A stretch of DNA of 64,000 bases from contig NZ_AUFV01000012.1 of NCBI RefSeq assembly GCF_000426685.1, forward strand, positions 1 to 64,000, written 5' to 3'. The notes beneath the pieces are model-generated. The model was not told where the DNA came from, searched no databases, and saw only the letters and a list, made by a program, of their open reading frames with translations. Shown in pieces: positions 52,890 through 63,030 of the stretch; position 1 is the first letter of the stretch; each line of letters begins with the position of its first letter. The DNA comes from Solimonas flava DSM 18980 (GTDB taxonomy: Bacteria > Pseudomonadota > Gammaproteobacteria > Nevskiales > Nevskiaceae). The position numbers and the translations under genes were made by a program.

Positions 52890-53759
52890 TCAGGACGCGG
52901 ACACGGTCACCATGAACTGGTGCACGCGCCGCGTATCGGCGCGCTGCACGTTGAAGCTGAAACGGTCGATGCGCACGCTCTCGCCGCGCTTGGGCATGTG
53001 GCCGAAGCGGTGCAGCACAAAGCCGCCGATGGTGTCGAACTCGTCGGTCGGGAACTGCGTGCCGAAGTAGGCGTTGAACTCCTCGACCGTCGCCAGCGCG
53101 CTGACCAGATAGCGGCGCTCGTCCTGCTTGAGGATGCGCGCGCCCTCGGCCTCGTCGTACTCGTCGTCGATCTCGCCGACGATCTGTTCGAGCACGTCCT
53201 CGATGGTGATCAGGCCGGCGATGCCGCCGTATTCGTCGACGACCAGCGCCATGTGGTTGCGGCTGCGGCGGAACTCCTTGAGCAGCACGTTGAGGCGCTT
53301 GGACTCCGGCACGAAAGTCGCCGGCCGCAGCAGGCGCGACAGCTCGAACGTGCCCGGCCCGAAGCCCGGCACGCCGGAACTGAGCTTGAGCAGATCCTTG
53401 GCGAGCAGGATGCCGACGACCTCGTCCTTGGACTCGCCGATCACCGGGAAGCGCGAATGCCCGGACTCGATGACGACGTTGAAGATCCGGTCGGGCGTCC
53501 AGTCCGCCTCGACGATGACCATCTGCGCGCGCGGCACCATGACGTCGCGCACGTGCATCTCGGTGGTCTGCACGATGCCCTCGAACATCGACATCGCGTC
53601 GTTGTCGATCAGCTGCGCCTCGCGCGCGTCGCGCAGCAGTTCGAGCAGATCCTCGCGGGTCCGCGGCCCTCCGGCCAGGCGGTGCGTGACACGCCGCCAC
53701 CAGTTGCTCAGCTGGGTTTCTTCTCGCTGCGGACTGTCGTCTTCTTCGTCGTCGGTCAT
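52890..53759 (-). CDS. corC: HlyC/CorC family CBS-domain protein
   Basis: 289 residues. Two CBS domains (about 65-190: [37 protein letters not shown]; then [34 protein letters not shown]) and a CorC_HlyC C-terminal domain with [22 protein letters not shown]. No membrane helices, so it is the CorC form rather than a CNNM-like exporter; it is linked to magnesium/cobalt handling. Its ATG overlaps the ybeY stop. Confidence 0.93.
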   Translation of the reverse strand: MTDDEEDDSPQREETQLSNWWRRVTHRLAGGPRTREDLLELLRDAREAQLIDNDAMSMFEGIVQTTEMHVRDVMVPRAQMVIVEADWTPDRIFNVVIESGHSRFPVIGESKDEVVGILLAKDLLKLSSGVPGFGPGTFELSRLLRPATFVPESKRLNVLLKEFRRSRNHMALVVDEYGGIAGLITIEDVLEQIVGEIDDEYDEAEGARILKQDERRYLVSALATVEEFNAYFGTQFPTDEFDTIGGFVLHRFGHMPKRGESVRIDRFSFNVQRADTRRVHQFMVTVSAS

Positions 53760-54223
53760 TGGTAAGGGTCTGGGAATCCCAGGCTCTTGAGGATACGGAT
53801 CTCGCGGGCTTCCATGCGCCGGGCATCGGGCTCGATCTCGTGATCATAACCTTGCAGATGCAGGCAGCCGTGCACGACCATGTGCGCCCAGTGCTCGCGC
53901 AGTGTCTTGTTCTGCTCGATGGCCTCGCGGGCGACGACCGGCGCGCAGATCACCAGATCGCCGAGAACCTCCTGCGCGCCCACCGCGGCAGCGCCGTCGA
54001 ACGACAGCACGTTGGTCGGTTTGTCCTTGCCGCGATAGTCACGGTTGAGCGCACGGCTCTCGTCTTCGTCGACGATGCGGATCGTCAGCTCGCCGAAGCG
54101 CTTCGGCAGCGCCGCGCGCGCGAATGCGCGCAGGCTCGGCGCCGACGGCACGCCGCGCGCCGACGCCAGCTGACGCTGCACGACGATCTCGCCGCCGGCG
54201 GCCGCCGCCTTCTTCGCGCTCAT
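53756..54223 (-). CDS. ybeY: rRNA maturation RNase YbeY
   Basis: 155 residues. Endoribonuclease involved in 16S rRNA 3' maturation and 70S quality control. The zinc motif is [16 protein letters not shown] (HxxxHxxxxxH), preceded by [17 protein letters not shown], the YbeY signature. Its ATG overlaps the phoH stop and its stop overlaps the corC start, giving the classic phoH-ybeY-corC unit. Confidence 0.95.
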   Translation of the reverse strand: MSAKKAAAAGGEIVVQRQLASARGVPSAPSLRAFARAALPKRFGELTIRIVDEDESRALNRDYRGKDKPTNVLSFDGAAAVGAQEVLGDLVICAPVVAREAIEQNKTLREHWAHMVVHGCLHLQGYDHEIEPDARRMEAREIRILKSLGFPDPYQ

Positions 54224-55227
54224 GCCTCGTCGCCTTCGCGCGGCGTGGCGCGCTCGTGCTGCTCGTAGGCGTGGACGATGGCCTGCACCAGCGGATGGCG
54301 CACGACGTCTTCCTTGCGGAAGTGCGTGAAGCTGATGCCCGGCACGCCGGCGAGCACCGACAGCGCCTGCTTCAGACCCGAGGTCATGTGTTTGGGCAGA
54401 TCGGTCTGCGTCATGTCGCCGGTGACGACGGCGACCGAGCCGAAGCCGATGCGCGTCAGGAACATCTTCATCTGCTCGACGGTCGTGTTCTGCGCCTCGT
54501 CGAGGATCACGAACGATTCGTTCAGCGTGCGGCCGCGCATGAAGGCCAGCGGCGCGACTTCGATGACGTTCTTCTCGGTCAGGCGCGCGACGCGCTCGAA
54601 GCCGAGCATTTCGTACAGCGCGTCGTACAGCGGGCGCAGGTACGGATTGATCTTCTCCGCCATGTCGCCGGGCAGGAAACCCAGCTTCTCGCCGGCCTCG
54701 ACCGCCGGACGCACGAGCACGATGCGGCGCACGCGGTCGCGCTCCAGCGCGTGCACGGCGCTGGCGACGGCGAGATAGGTCTTGCCGGTGCCGGCCGGAC
54801 CGATGCCGAAGTTGAGATCGTGCGTGGCGATGTTCTTGAGGTACTGCTTCTGCTGCACGCCGCGACCGCGGATCACGCCGCGCTTGCCGCGGATCACGAC
54901 ATCGTCGCGCGAGGCCGGCTCGTCGTCGTCGGCCGTCTCGTCGGCGGCGCCGAGCTGCTCGGCCAGCGCCATGTGCACGTTCTCGGTCGTCACCGTGTCT
55001 TCGGCGGCGAAATTGAACAGCTCCTGCAGCACCGCTTCGCCGCGGCGGATGTCGTTGCGGCCGCCGACCAGCTGGAAGCGGTTGCCGCGATTGCGGATCT
55101 CGATGCCAAGACGCAGCTCGATCTGGCGCAGGTGCGCGTCGAACGGCCCGCACAGGTTGGCGAGGCGCTGTGCATCATCGGATTCGAGGACCAGGTCGAG
55201 CCTGGCGGTGGTGACAGGTTTGCTCAT
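54220..55227 (-). CDS. ybeZ: PhoH-like ATPase (YbeZ)
   Basis: 335 residues. Walker [17 protein letters not shown] and Walker [14 protein letters not shown], with [32 protein letters not shown] and [10 protein letters not shown] typical of PhoH/YbeZ. The N-terminal part has a KH-like fold ([24 protein letters not shown]). It works with YbeY in ribosome and RNA quality control. Its ATG overlaps the stop of the threonine dehydratase-like gene upstream. Confidence 0.95.
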   Translation of the reverse strand: MSKPVTTARLDLVLESDDAQRLANLCGPFDAHLRQIELRLGIEIRNRGNRFQLVGGRNDIRRGEAVLQELFNFAAEDTVTTENVHMALAEQLGAADETADDDEPASRDDVVIRGKRGVIRGRGVQQKQYLKNIATHDLNFGIGPAGTGKTYLAVASAVHALERDRVRRIVLVRPAVEAGEKLGFLPGDMAEKINPYLRPLYDALYEMLGFERVARLTEKNVIEVAPLAFMRGRTLNESFVILDEAQNTTVEQMKMFLTRIGFGSVAVVTGDMTQTDLPKHMTSGLKQALSVLAGVPGISFTHFRKEDVVRHPLVQAIVHAYEQHERATPREGDEA

Positions 55228-56207
55228 AGGGATTCGGCCAGCACGGCCGTGTAAAGCGGGCGGTCGACATTGCCGCCGCTCAATATGAGGCCGACGCGGC
55301 GCCCGGCAAGGGCGTCGCGCGCCTGCAGCGCGGCGGCGGTGCTCGCGGCGCCAGCGCCTTCGGCGACGTTGTGCGTGGTCTCGAACAGCAGGCGCATCGC
55401 CGCCGCGACCTCGGCGTCGGAGACCTCGACGACGCCGGCCGCGCCGGCGCCGATGATCGCCAGCGCCTGCGGCTCCGGCACGCGGCAGGCCATGCCGTCG
55501 GCGATCCGCGTGCTGACCGGATGCGGCAGCGCGCGGCCGGCGGCGAGCGAACGTGCGTAGGCCGGCGCGCCGGCGGAGACCACGCCGACGATCTCGGTCG
55601 CCAGACCCAGCGCATCGCGCGCGGCGATCGTGCCGCAGATGCCGGAGCCGAGGCCGATCGGCACGTAGACCACGTCGAGCGGGCCGGCGCTTTCGAACAG
55701 TTCGAGCGCGTAGCTGGCGACGCCGAGCACGAGATCGTCGTGGAACGAAGGCACGAGATGCAGGCCGCGTGCGGCGGCGAGGCGTTCGGCGTGCTCGCGC
55801 GCCTCCTGGAAATCCTCGCCGTGCTCGATCAGCTCGGCGCCGAGCGCACGCATCGCCGCATTTTTCTCGCGGCTGTTGCCGTGCGGCACGACGATGACGC
55901 TGCGCAGCCCGGCGCGGGTCGCCGCGTAGGCGACCGACTGGCCGTGATTGCCGCGCGTCGCGCAGATCACGCCGGCGACGTCCGGCTCGCGATCCAGCAG
56001 GCGCGCGAAGTAGACCAGGCCGCCGCGCACCTTGAAGGCGCCGAGCGGCGTGTGATTCTCGTGCTTGAGCCAGACCTCGGTGCCGAGCGCGGCGTCGAGC
56101 AGCGGCCAGCGCCGCGCCGGCGTCGGCGCCATCGCCGCCTGCACGCAGCGCGCGGCGTCGCGCAACTCGTCCAGCGTGTAGCGGGTGGTGGCGGGGACGG
56201 CGCTCAC
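55224..56207 (-). CDS. Threonine dehydratase-like PLP enzyme (fold type II)
   Basis: 327 residues. PLP-Lys in [15 protein letters not shown], substrate loop [15 protein letters not shown], phosphate-binding [19 protein letters not shown], and SGGNVD near the C-terminus. This is the set of catabolic threonine/serine dehydratases or threo-3-hydroxyaspartate ammonia-lyases; there is no ACT regulatory domain, so it is not the biosynthetic IlvA. GTG at 56207 overlaps the miaB stop, and its own stop overlaps ybeZ. Sitting inside the miaB-ybeZ pair is unusual. Confidence 0.88.
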   Translation of the reverse strand: MSAVPATTRYTLDELRDAARCVQAAMAPTPARRWPLLDAALGTEVWLKHENHTPLGAFKVRGGLVYFARLLDREPDVAGVICATRGNHGQSVAYAATRAGLRSVIVVPHGNSREKNAAMRALGAELIEHGEDFQEAREHAERLAAARGLHLVPSFHDDLVLGVASYALELFESAGPLDVVYVPIGLGSGICGTIAARDALGLATEIVGVVSAGAPAYARSLAAGRALPHPVSTRIADGMACRVPEPQALAIIGAGAAGVVEVSDAEVAAAMRLLFETTHNVAEGAGAASTAAALQARDALAGRRVGLILSGGNVDRPLYTAVLAESL

Positions 56208-57580
56208 GCCGCCTCCGCCCCCGGCAGGCGGCCGCGCAGCGAGTTGCTGGCGGCTTCGGTGATCTCGACGTCGACGAGCCGGCCGATCAGCGTCTCCGGT
56301 CCTTCGAAGTTGACGACGCGGTTGCACGAGGTGCGGCCGGCCATGCGGCCTTCGCCGCGCCGGGCCGGACGCTCGACGAGGATGCGCTGCGTGGTGCCGA
56401 CCAGCGCCTGGCGGAAGGCGTCGTCGAACTGGCGGATGCGCGCCTGCAGGATCGCCAGGCGTTGCTCCTTGACCTCCTGCGGTACGGTGTCGCGCAGATT
56501 CGCGGCCGGCGTGCCGGGGCGCGGGCTGTAGTTGAACGAGAACGCGCAGTCGAAGCGCGCCTCGGCGATCAGGTCCATCGTCTGCATGAAGTCGTCGTCC
56601 GACTCGGTCGGAAAGCCGACGATGAAGTCCGACGACAGCGACAGATCGGGCCGCGCCGCGCGCACGCGGCGGATCTTGTCGAGGAACTGCGCGCGCGTAT
56701 AACCGCGCTTCATCATGCCGAGGATGCGGTCGGAGCCGGACTGCACCGGCAGGTGCAGGTACGACGCGAGCTTCGGCTGCGCGGCGAAGGACTCGATCAG
56801 CGCGTCGGTGAACTCGGCCGGATGCGAGGTCGTGTAGCGGATGCGCGCCAGACCCGGAATCTGCGCGAGGTAGTCGATCAGCAGCGCCAGATCGCAGGTC
56901 TCGGCTGTGTCGCCCATGCGCCCGCGGTAGGCGTTGACGTTCTGGCCGAGCAGGGTGATTTCCTTGACGCCCTGCTCGACCAGCTGCGCGCATTCGAGCA
57001 GCACGTCGTCGAGCGGACGCGAGACTTCGGCGCCGCGCGTGTACGGCACCACGCAGAAGGTGCAGAACTTCGAGCAGCCTTCCATGATCGAGACGAAGGC
57101 AGTCGGCCCCGAGGCCACCGGCTCCGGCAGGCGGTCGAACTTCTCGATCTCCGGGAAGCTGACGTCGACCATCGGCCGCTGCGCGGCGCGCGTGGCGTCG
57201 AGCATCTGCGGCAGGCGATGCAGGGTCTGCGGGCCGAACACCATGTCGACGATCGGCGCGCGCTCGGCGAGCGCCTCGCCTTCCTGCGAGGCGACGCAGC
57301 CGCCGACGCCGATCACGCGGCCCGGCGCGGCCTGCTTCCAGTCGCGCCAGCGGCCCAGCTCGGAGAACACCTTCTCCTGCGCCTTCTCGCGCACGGAACA
57401 GGTGTTCAGCAGCAGCAGGTCGGCTTCCTCCGGCTTGTCGGTACGCGCATAGCCGTGCGACGCGGCCAGGACGTCGGCCATCTTGGCCGAGTCGTAGTCG
57501 TTCATCTGGCAGCCCCAGGAAATCAGATACAGCTTGCGCTGCGGGCGGCTCGGCGAAGCGGAGGGTACGGCGTCGGACAT
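56204..57580 (-). CDS. miaB: tRNA-2-methylthio-N6-dimethylallyladenosine synthase
   Basis: 458 residues. Radical-SAM methylthiotransferase that modifies A37 of tRNAs reading UNN codons. UPF0004 domain with three Cys ([33 protein letters not shown]), radical-SAM motif [18 protein letters not shown] (CxxxCxxC), and a C-terminal TRAM domain ([24 protein letters not shown]). ATG at 57580 is chosen; another ATG at 57610 adds ten residues but would be nearly leaderless relative to a TATACT box at 57621-57626. Confidence 0.95.
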   Translation of the reverse strand: MSDAVPSASPSRPQRKLYLISWGCQMNDYDSAKMADVLAASHGYARTDKPEEADLLLLNTCSVREKAQEKVFSELGRWRDWKQAAPGRVIGVGGCVASQEGEALAERAPIVDMVFGPQTLHRLPQMLDATRAAQRPMVDVSFPEIEKFDRLPEPVASGPTAFVSIMEGCSKFCTFCVVPYTRGAEVSRPLDDVLLECAQLVEQGVKEITLLGQNVNAYRGRMGDTAETCDLALLIDYLAQIPGLARIRYTTSHPAEFTDALIESFAAQPKLASYLHLPVQSGSDRILGMMKRGYTRAQFLDKIRRVRAARPDLSLSSDFIVGFPTESDDDFMQTMDLIAEARFDCAFSFNYSPRPGTPAANLRDTVPQEVKEQRLAILQARIRQFDDAFRQALVGTTQRILVERPARRGEGRMAGRTSCNRVVNFEGPETLIGRLVDVEITEAASNSLRGRLPGAEAA

Positions 57581-57743
57581 CGAAGATCGGCCATCGCGGC
57601 CGGCGGACATGAGGCCCGACAGTATAAAGGACGGCCGCCGGCGCAGCGGCGGGCGGGGATTCCACCGGGGCGTCACCCGGCTTTCACGGTGCCGCCCTAC
57701 GCTGCGCGATCGTCCTGCGCGGCCGTCCCGACCGGCGCGCCGC

Positions 57744-58181
57744 TCAGCCCAGCTTCTTCAGCCAGTCGTCGACGCCGGCGTCGATGTCCGCCCAGGCCTG
57801 CTCGAAGGCTTCCTTGGGCTGGCGGTAAGGATCGGCGACATCGGCGTTCTCGCGCCATTTCAGCAGCTTGTGCACGCGGCCGCGCAACTGCGGATAGCGG
57901 GCGTTGATCCAGTCGCTGTGGCCCTGGTCCAGCGTCAGCACCAGATCCATCGACGACAGCAGCGGCAGGGTCGCCTGCTGGGCGCGATGCGCGGAAATGT
58001 CGAGGCCGTGGTCGGCCGCGACTTCGACGGCGAGCGGGTCGGCCGGAAAGCCGACGAGCGCGCCGGTGCCGGCCGAGAGGATTTCGATGTCACGGCCCTG
58101 CAGGCGCTGGCGGAGCAGCCCTTCGCCGATGGGGCTACGACAGATGTTGCCGGTGCAGACGACGATGATGCGATTGAACAT
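57744..58181 (-). CDS. Low-molecular-weight protein-tyrosine phosphatase
   Basis: 145 residues. The P-loop is [17 protein letters not shown] (CxxxxxRS), and the general acid Asp is in [14 protein letters not shown]. Length and motifs fit Wzb/Etp-type enzymes that dephosphorylate bacterial tyrosine kinases, but no kinase or capsule gene is adjacent, so the partner is unknown. Cytoplasmic. Confidence 0.92.
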   Translation of the reverse strand: MFNRIIVVCTGNICRSPIGEGLLRQRLQGRDIEILSAGTGALVGFPADPLAVEVAADHGLDISAHRAQQATLPLLSSMDLVLTLDQGHSDWINARYPQLRGRVHKLLKWRENADVADPYRQPKEAFEQAWADIDAGVDDWLKKLG

Positions 58182-58341
58182 GCGATGGCAGCGGCTCGGC
58201 CGCAGCGCGGCGCGGGCCAGTCATGAATGGCGGGGCAAGTGTCCGATTCTACCTGCTCCGACCGGACCGCGATGCGCGGCGGCGCCCGCCCGGTCCGAAC
58301 GCCGCGGCGCCGCCGGCCCGGCACCGCAGCCGCCGCGCCGC

Positions 58342-59316
58342 TCAGGGCACGACGACGATCTTGCCGGTGACCTTGCGGTCCATCATGTCGCGCAGCGCCT
58401 GCGGTGCCTGCACGAGCGGATAGCGCTTCGACACGTGCGGCCGGATCTCGCCGGCGGCGTACCACGCGAACAGCTCGCGGAAGTTGGCGGCGTTGACCTG
58501 CGGCTCGCGCTGCGCGAACGCGCCCCAGAACACGCCGACCGCCGACGCGCCCTTGAGCAGCAGGCGGTTGGCGGCGAGATTCGGAATCGGCCCCGACGCG
58601 AAGCCGATGATGAGGTAGCGGCCGTTCCAGGCGATGCACGACAGGCATTCCTCGCCGAGCGCGCCGCCGACCGGGTCGTAGATCACGTCGGCGCCCTGCC
58701 CGCCGGTCAGTTCCTTGACCGCGTCCTTGAGGCTCTGCGTCGAGTAGTCGATCAGCGCGTCGGCGCCGCTGGCCCTGGCGAGCGCCAGCTTGTCGGCGCT
58801 CGAGGCCGCAGCGATCACGCGCGCGCCCATCTTCTTGCCGAGCTGCACGGCCGACAGACCGACGCCGCCGGACGCGCCGAGCACCAGCAGGGTCTCGCCG
58901 GCCTTCAGCTGGCCACGCTGCTTCAGCGCGTGATACGAGGTGCCGTAGACGAGCGGAAACGCCGCCGCCTCGGCGAGATCGAGCCCCGGCGGCAGCGGCA
59001 GGCACAGCGCCGCGCTGGCGACGACCTCTTCGGCGAAGCCGCCGACGTTGGTGAACGCGGCGACCGCGTCGCCCGGCTTCAGATGCTTCACCTTGCCGCC
59101 GACTTCCAGCACCGTGCCGGCAACGCCGGCGCCCGGCACGAACGGCGGCTGCGCCTTCATCTGGTACTTGCCCTGGATGATCAGCACGTCCGGAAAGTTC
59201 ACGTCCGCGCCGGCGACCTTGATGCGCACCTCGGACGGTCCGCAGGGCGGCGACGGCAGCTCCTCGACGACCAGTTGCTCGGGCAGGCCCAGCTCCTTGC
59301 AGACGACGGCGCGCAT
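58342..59316 (-). CDS. NADPH:quinone oxidoreductase family protein (zinc-free MDR)
   Basis: 324 residues of the medium-chain dehydrogenase/reductase superfamily. N-terminal GroES-like domain (PGAGVAGTVLEVGGKVKHLKPGDAVAAF) and a Rossmann domain with TLLVLGASGGVGLSAVQLGKKMGARVIAAASS. The catalytic-zinc cysteine set is absent, as in QOR-type enzymes. QGADVIYDPVGGALGEECLSCIAWNGRYLIIGFASG is typical of the group. The acceptor could be a quinone or an enone. GGAGGAG lies six bases before the ATG. Monocistronic. Confidence 0.9.
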   Translation of the reverse strand: MRAVVCKELGLPEQLVVEELPSPPCGPSEVRIKVAGADVNFPDVLIIQGKYQMKAQPPFVPGAGVAGTVLEVGGKVKHLKPGDAVAAFTNVGGFAEEVVASAALCLPLPPGLDLAEAAAFPLVYGTSYHALKQRGQLKAGETLLVLGASGGVGLSAVQLGKKMGARVIAAASSADKLALARASGADALIDYSTQSLKDAVKELTGGQGADVIYDPVGGALGEECLSCIAWNGRYLIIGFASGPIPNLAANRLLLKGASAVGVFWGAFAQREPQVNAANFRELFAWYAAGEIRPHVSKRYPLVQAPQALRDMMDRKVTGKIVVVP

Positions 59317-59386
59317 GATGCTCCTCCGGATATTGTTTGAGTGCGCAGTGTACGGTGCCGCGCGGCACGCCGGCCCGCCGGCCCGC

Positions 59387-59418
59387 AAAAACGAACAGGC
59401 CCGCACGAAGGCGGGCCT
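59387..59418 (-). terminator. Intrinsic terminator after ssb
   Basis: On the minus strand AGGCCCGC, a six-base loop and GCGGGCCT are followed by GTTCGTTTTT. Eight-bp stem 30 bases past the ssb stop; the U run is slightly displaced. Confidence 0.7.
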
Positions 59419-59447
59419 GCGGGTCATGCGCCCATGCGGCGCGGCAC

Positions 59448-59930
59448 TCAGAACGGAATGTCGTCGTCCTCGAACGGCGCATCCATGTCGGCGGCCGGCG
59501 CGGCGGCCGGGGCGCCGCGCGCCGGGGCACGCGCCGGGGCGCCGCCGCCGTAGCCGCCGCGGGCGTCATCGCCCATCGGCGCCGAGCCGCCCGGACGGCC
59601 ATCGAGCATCTGCATGTCCTGCACGCGGATCTCGGTGGTGTAGCGGTCTTTGCCTTCCTTGTCGGTCCACTTGCGCGTGCGCAGCGAACCCTCGACGTAG
59701 ACCTTCGAGCCCTTCTTCAGATACTTGCCGGCGATCTCGCCGAGCTTGCCCGGGAACACGACGTTGTGCCACTCGGTCGCTTCCTTCTGCTCGCCGCTCT
59801 GCTTGTCCTTCCAGCTCTCGGTGGTGGCGATGGTCGCATTGGCGACGGCGTCGCCGCTCGGGAAGTAGCGCACCTCGGGGTCCTTGCCGAGATTGCCGAT
59901 CAGAATCACCTTGTTGACGCCACGGGCCAT
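59448..59930 (-). CDS. ssb: Single-stranded DNA-binding protein
   Basis: 160 residues. OB-fold domain (about 1-110: [36 protein letters not shown] and [36 protein letters not shown]), a Gly/Ala/Pro-rich linker, and the acidic tail FEDDDIPF that recruits repair and replication partners. Binds single-stranded DNA as a tetramer. In many gammaproteobacteria uvrA is divergent; here a molybdenum hydroxylase operon is, across 328 bases. Confidence 0.97.
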   Translation of the reverse strand: MARGVNKVILIGNLGKDPEVRYFPSGDAVANATIATTESWKDKQSGEQKEATEWHNVVFPGKLGEIAGKYLKKGSKVYVEGSLRTRKWTDKEGKDRYTTEIRVQDMQMLDGRPGGSAPMGDDARGGYGGGAPARAPARGAPAAAPAADMDAPFEDDDIPF

Positions 59931-60258
59931 GCTGCCTCCGAGAATCCTTGAGAGCTTCGAGAACGATCGCCGCCTACTGTTGCCCCGGTGCGGACCGCGC
60001 CGCGGGCGACGACAAAAAGACCGGCGGAATTAGACCACAAACCCGCTGCGGCGACAGGGCGGCGTTCCCGCAGGCCCCGCCACGGCGGGAGCCCGGAGCA
60101 TCGGCCAAAAATGTCGCGGGCTTGCCTAAAAGTCCACGTCTGCCGGGCCGGCATCCTCGCGCGCGGCGATTTGGGTAAGCTCGGCCGTTCCAGCCCAGCC
60201 CGCCGCCGGCCGCCCGCCGCGCCCGGCGCCGCGTCCGCCAGAAACCCAAGGGGGAGAG
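59931..60258. other. 328-base divergent intergenic region between ssb and the second hydroxylase operon
   Basis: No gene is supported. It holds the ssb leader with GGAGG before its ATG, a small palindrome GCCGGGCCGGC at about 60153-60163, and GGGGGAGAG before the hydroxylase ATG. I looked for an SOS-type CTG-N10-CAG box and found none. Confidence 0.6.
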
Positions 60259-60711
60259 ATGATCACGCTCAAGGTCAACGGCCAGACCCGCGAGGTCGAC
60301 GCCGATCCGCAAACGCCGCTGCTGTGGGTGCTGCGCGACGATCTCGGTCTCACCGGCACCAAGTACGGCTGCGGCATCGCCCAGTGCGGTGCCTGCACCG
60401 TGCATCTGGACGGCGCGCCGATCCGCTCCTGTTCGTTTCCGGTCGCCGCCGCCGCCGGCAAATCGGTGACGACGATCGAGGGACTGCAGTCCAAGGCGGC
60501 CAAGGCGGTGCAGAAGGCCTGGGTCGCACTCGACGTCGTGCAGTGCGGCTACTGCCAGTCGGGGCAGATCATGTCGGCGGTGGCACTGCTCGAACAGAAA
60601 CCGAAGCCGAGCGACGCCGATATCGACGGGGCGATGGCCGGCAACATCTGCCGCTGCGCGACCTATCAGCGCATCCGCGCCGCGATCCACGCTGCCGCCC
60701 GGGAGGCCTGA
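60259..60711 (+). CDS. [2Fe-2S] small subunit of molybdenum hydroxylase, second locus
   Basis: 150 residues, clearly paralogous to the small subunit at 9590-10075: [25 protein letters not shown] for the first cluster and [10 protein letters not shown] with [10 protein letters not shown] for the second. It begins with an excellent GGGGGAGAG ribosome site and is four bases from the large subunit. No cytochrome gene accompanies it in the next 3 kb or upstream, so its electron acceptor must be encoded elsewhere or shared with the first locus. Confidence 0.93.
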   Translation: MITLKVNGQTREVDADPQTPLLWVLRDDLGLTGTKYGCGIAQCGACTVHLDGAPIRSCSFPVAAAAGKSVTTIEGLQSKAAKAVQKAWVALDVVQCGYCQSGQIMSAVALLEQKPKPSDADIDGAMAGNICRCATYQRIRAAIHAAAREA

Positions 60712-60715
60712 AGCC

Positions 60716-62953
60716 ATGCGCATGCTCGATACGCTGCAGCAAACGCACCTGCGCCAGACGCTCGCCGAGACGACCCCCGCGCCGGCACTGTCGCGTCGCG
60801 ATTTCCTCAAGTCCGGCGCCGCCGCCGGTCTGGTCGTCGCCGTGCCGCTCGGCTGGTCGGGCGCGGCACTCGCCGATCCGGCCGGCCAGCCCGGCGTGCT
60901 CGCCGCCGACGCGTTCATCCGCGTCGCGCCGGACGACACCGTCACGATCATGATCAAGCATCACGAGATGGGCCAGGGCGCGACCACCGGCCTGGCGACC
61001 ATCGCCGCCGACGAGCTGGACGCCGACTGGAGCCGGGTCGTCGCCGAGTACGCGCCGTCCGACCCCAAGCTGTACGCCAATCTGGCGATGGGCATCCAGG
61101 GCACCGGCGGCTCGACGGCGATGGCCAATTCCTGGGAGCAGATGCGCAAGGCCGGCGCGACTGCGCGGGCGATGCTGGTGCAGGCCGCCGCCGACAGCTG
61201 GAAGGTGCCGGCCGCCGAGATCAGGACCGCCAACGGCGTGCTAACGCACGCGTCCGGCAAGCGCGCGCGCTACGGCGAGATGGCCGGCGCGGCGGCGCAG
61301 CTGACGCCGCCGACGAACGTGCCGCTCAAGGACCCCTCGCAGTTCACGCTGATCGGCAAGGATCGCAAGGGCCGCCTCGATTCGCTCGCCAAGTCGACCG
61401 GCACTGCGACCTACACCATCGACGTCAAGCTGCCGGGCCTGCTGACCGCGGTCATCGCGCGGCCGCCGGCGTTCGGCGCCAGACTCAAAAGCTTCGACGC
61501 GAGCGCCGCCCGGCAGGTGAAGGGCGTCACCGACGTCGTGCAGGTGCCGGAAGGCGTCGCCGTGGTCGCCACCGGCATGTGGCCGGCGCTGCAGGGTCGC
61601 AAGGCGTTGAAGCTGGACTGGGATCTCGCCGGCGTCGATGCGCGTTCGTCGGCGCAGCTGTTCGCCGAATACCGCGAGCTGGCCAAGCGGCCGGGCGTGC
61701 CGGCGAGCAAACCGGAGGCCGCGGCCAGCGCCGCCGCGCCGGCGGCGCGCAGCATCGAGGCGGTCTACGAGTTCCCGTTCCTCGCGCATGCGGCGATGGA
61801 GCCGATGAACTGCGTGGCCTGGCTGCATGACGGCCGGCTGGAGACCTACAGCGGCCACCAGCTGCAGACCACCGACCAGATGAACGCCGCCAAGGCCGCC
61901 GGCTTGCCGCCGGAAAAAGTCACGCTGCACACCCTGGTGTCCGGCGGCAGCTTCGGCCGCCGCGCCAACGCCGAGGCCGACTTCGTCGTCGAAGCGGTGC
62001 ACGTCGCCAAGGCGATCGGCAGCCGCGCGCCGGTACGCGTGCAGCGCACGCGCGAGGACGACATGCAGGCCGGCTACTACCGCCCGCTGTACGTGCACGG
62101 CGTCAGGCTCGACCTCGACGCGCAGGGCCTGCCGGCGGCCTGGCAGCACACGATCGTCGGCCAGTCGATCGTCGCCGGCACGCCGTTCGCGATGATGATC
62201 AAGGACGGCGTCGATCCGACCTCGGTCGAGGGCGCCGCCGAGCTGCCGTACGCGATCCCGAACCACGCGCTGACGCTGCATTCGACCAAGGTCGGCCTGC
62301 CGGTGCTGTGGTGGCGTTCGGTCGGCAGCACCCACACCGCATACGTGGTCGAAACGCTGATCGACGAGATCGCCGAAGCCGCCGGGCGCGATCCGGTCGA
62401 ACTGCGCCTGGCCCTGCTCAAGGACCGGCCGCGTCACGTCGCCGCGCTCAGGCTCGCCGCCGACAAGGCCGGCTGGGGCCAGCGCAAGCCGGCGGCCGGC
62501 GTCGCGCGCGGCGTGGCGCTGCACGAGTCGTTCAACACGGTGGTCGCACAGATCGTCGACGTGCGCCTCGTCGACGGCCAGCCGAAGGTCGAGCGCGTGG
62601 TGGTCGGCGTCGACTGCGGCACGGCGATCAACCCGGACGTGATCCGCGCGCAGATGGAGGGCGGCGTCGGCTTCGCGCTGGCGGCCGCGCTGTACGGCGC
62701 TATCGACCTCGAACAAGGCGCGGCGCGGCAGAGCAACTTCAACGACTACCAGGTCCTGCGCATGCCGGCGATGCCGAAGGTCGAGGTGCACATCGTGCCG
62801 AGCGCGGCGGCGCCGACCGGCGTCGGCGAGCCGGGTGTGCCGCCGCTCGCGCCGGCCGTCGCCAACGCGCTCTACCGCCTCACCGGCCAGCGCGTGCGCA
62901 GCCTGCCGTTCGCGCGCCAGTCGCTGAGCGTCGCCGCGCAGGCCACCACGTAG
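60716..62953 (+). CDS. Molybdenum hydroxylase large subunit, isoquinoline 1-oxidoreductase beta type, second locus
   Basis: 745 residues. N-terminal twin-arginine signal [22 protein letters not shown], then the aldehyde oxidase/xanthine dehydrogenase fold with molybdopterin motif [19 protein letters not shown] and catalytic Glu in [13 protein letters not shown]. Also [24 protein letters not shown] and [15 protein letters not shown], both typical of IorB. Only moderately similar to the 7290-9593 protein, so the substrates probably differ. Expected in the periplasm. A bidirectional terminator follows. Confidence 0.9.
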   Translation: MRMLDTLQQTHLRQTLAETTPAPALSRRDFLKSGAAAGLVVAVPLGWSGAALADPAGQPGVLAADAFIRVAPDDTVTIMIKHHEMGQGATTGLATIAADELDADWSRVVAEYAPSDPKLYANLAMGIQGTGGSTAMANSWEQMRKAGATARAMLVQAAADSWKVPAAEIRTANGVLTHASGKRARYGEMAGAAAQLTPPTNVPLKDPSQFTLIGKDRKGRLDSLAKSTGTATYTIDVKLPGLLTAVIARPPAFGARLKSFDASAARQVKGVTDVVQVPEGVAVVATGMWPALQGRKALKLDWDLAGVDARSSAQLFAEYRELAKRPGVPASKPEAAASAAAPAARSIEAVYEFPFLAHAAMEPMNCVAWLHDGRLETYSGHQLQTTDQMNAAKAAGLPPEKVTLHTLVSGGSFGRRANAEADFVVEAVHVAKAIGSRAPVRVQRTREDDMQAGYYRPLYVHGVRLDLDAQGLPAAWQHTIVGQSIVAGTPFAMMIKDGVDPTSVEGAAELPYAIPNHALTLHSTKVGLPVLWWRSVGSTHTAYVVETLIDEIAEAAGRDPVELRLALLKDRPRHVAALRLAADKAGWGQRKPAAGVARGVALHESFNTVVAQIVDVRLVDGQPKVERVVVGVDCGTAINPDVIRAQMEGGVGFALAAALYGAIDLEQGAARQSNFNDYQVLRMPAMPKVEVHIVPSAAAPTGVGEPGVPPLAPAVANALYRLTGQRVRSLPFARQSLSVAAQATT

Positions 62954-62972
62954 CGCGGCGGTCGTGGGCAAA

Positions 62973-63002
62973 AAAGAAGGCGGCCCGCGGGCCGCCTTCT
63001 TT
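62973..63002. terminator. Bidirectional intrinsic terminator
   Basis: GAAGGCGGCCC (62976-62986) pairs with GGGCCGCCTTC (62989-62999), extended by A-T pairs. Six T follow on the minus strand and a shorter T-rich stretch on the plus strand. Located between the convergent hydroxylase and MFS genes. Confidence 0.85.
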
Positions 63003-63030
63003 CATTCCGCCTTTGGTTCCGGCGGAGTCT

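Noticed and set aside
59931-60258. SOS (LexA) box upstream of ssb
   Set aside because: No CTG-N10-CAG arrangement was seen in the intergenic region.
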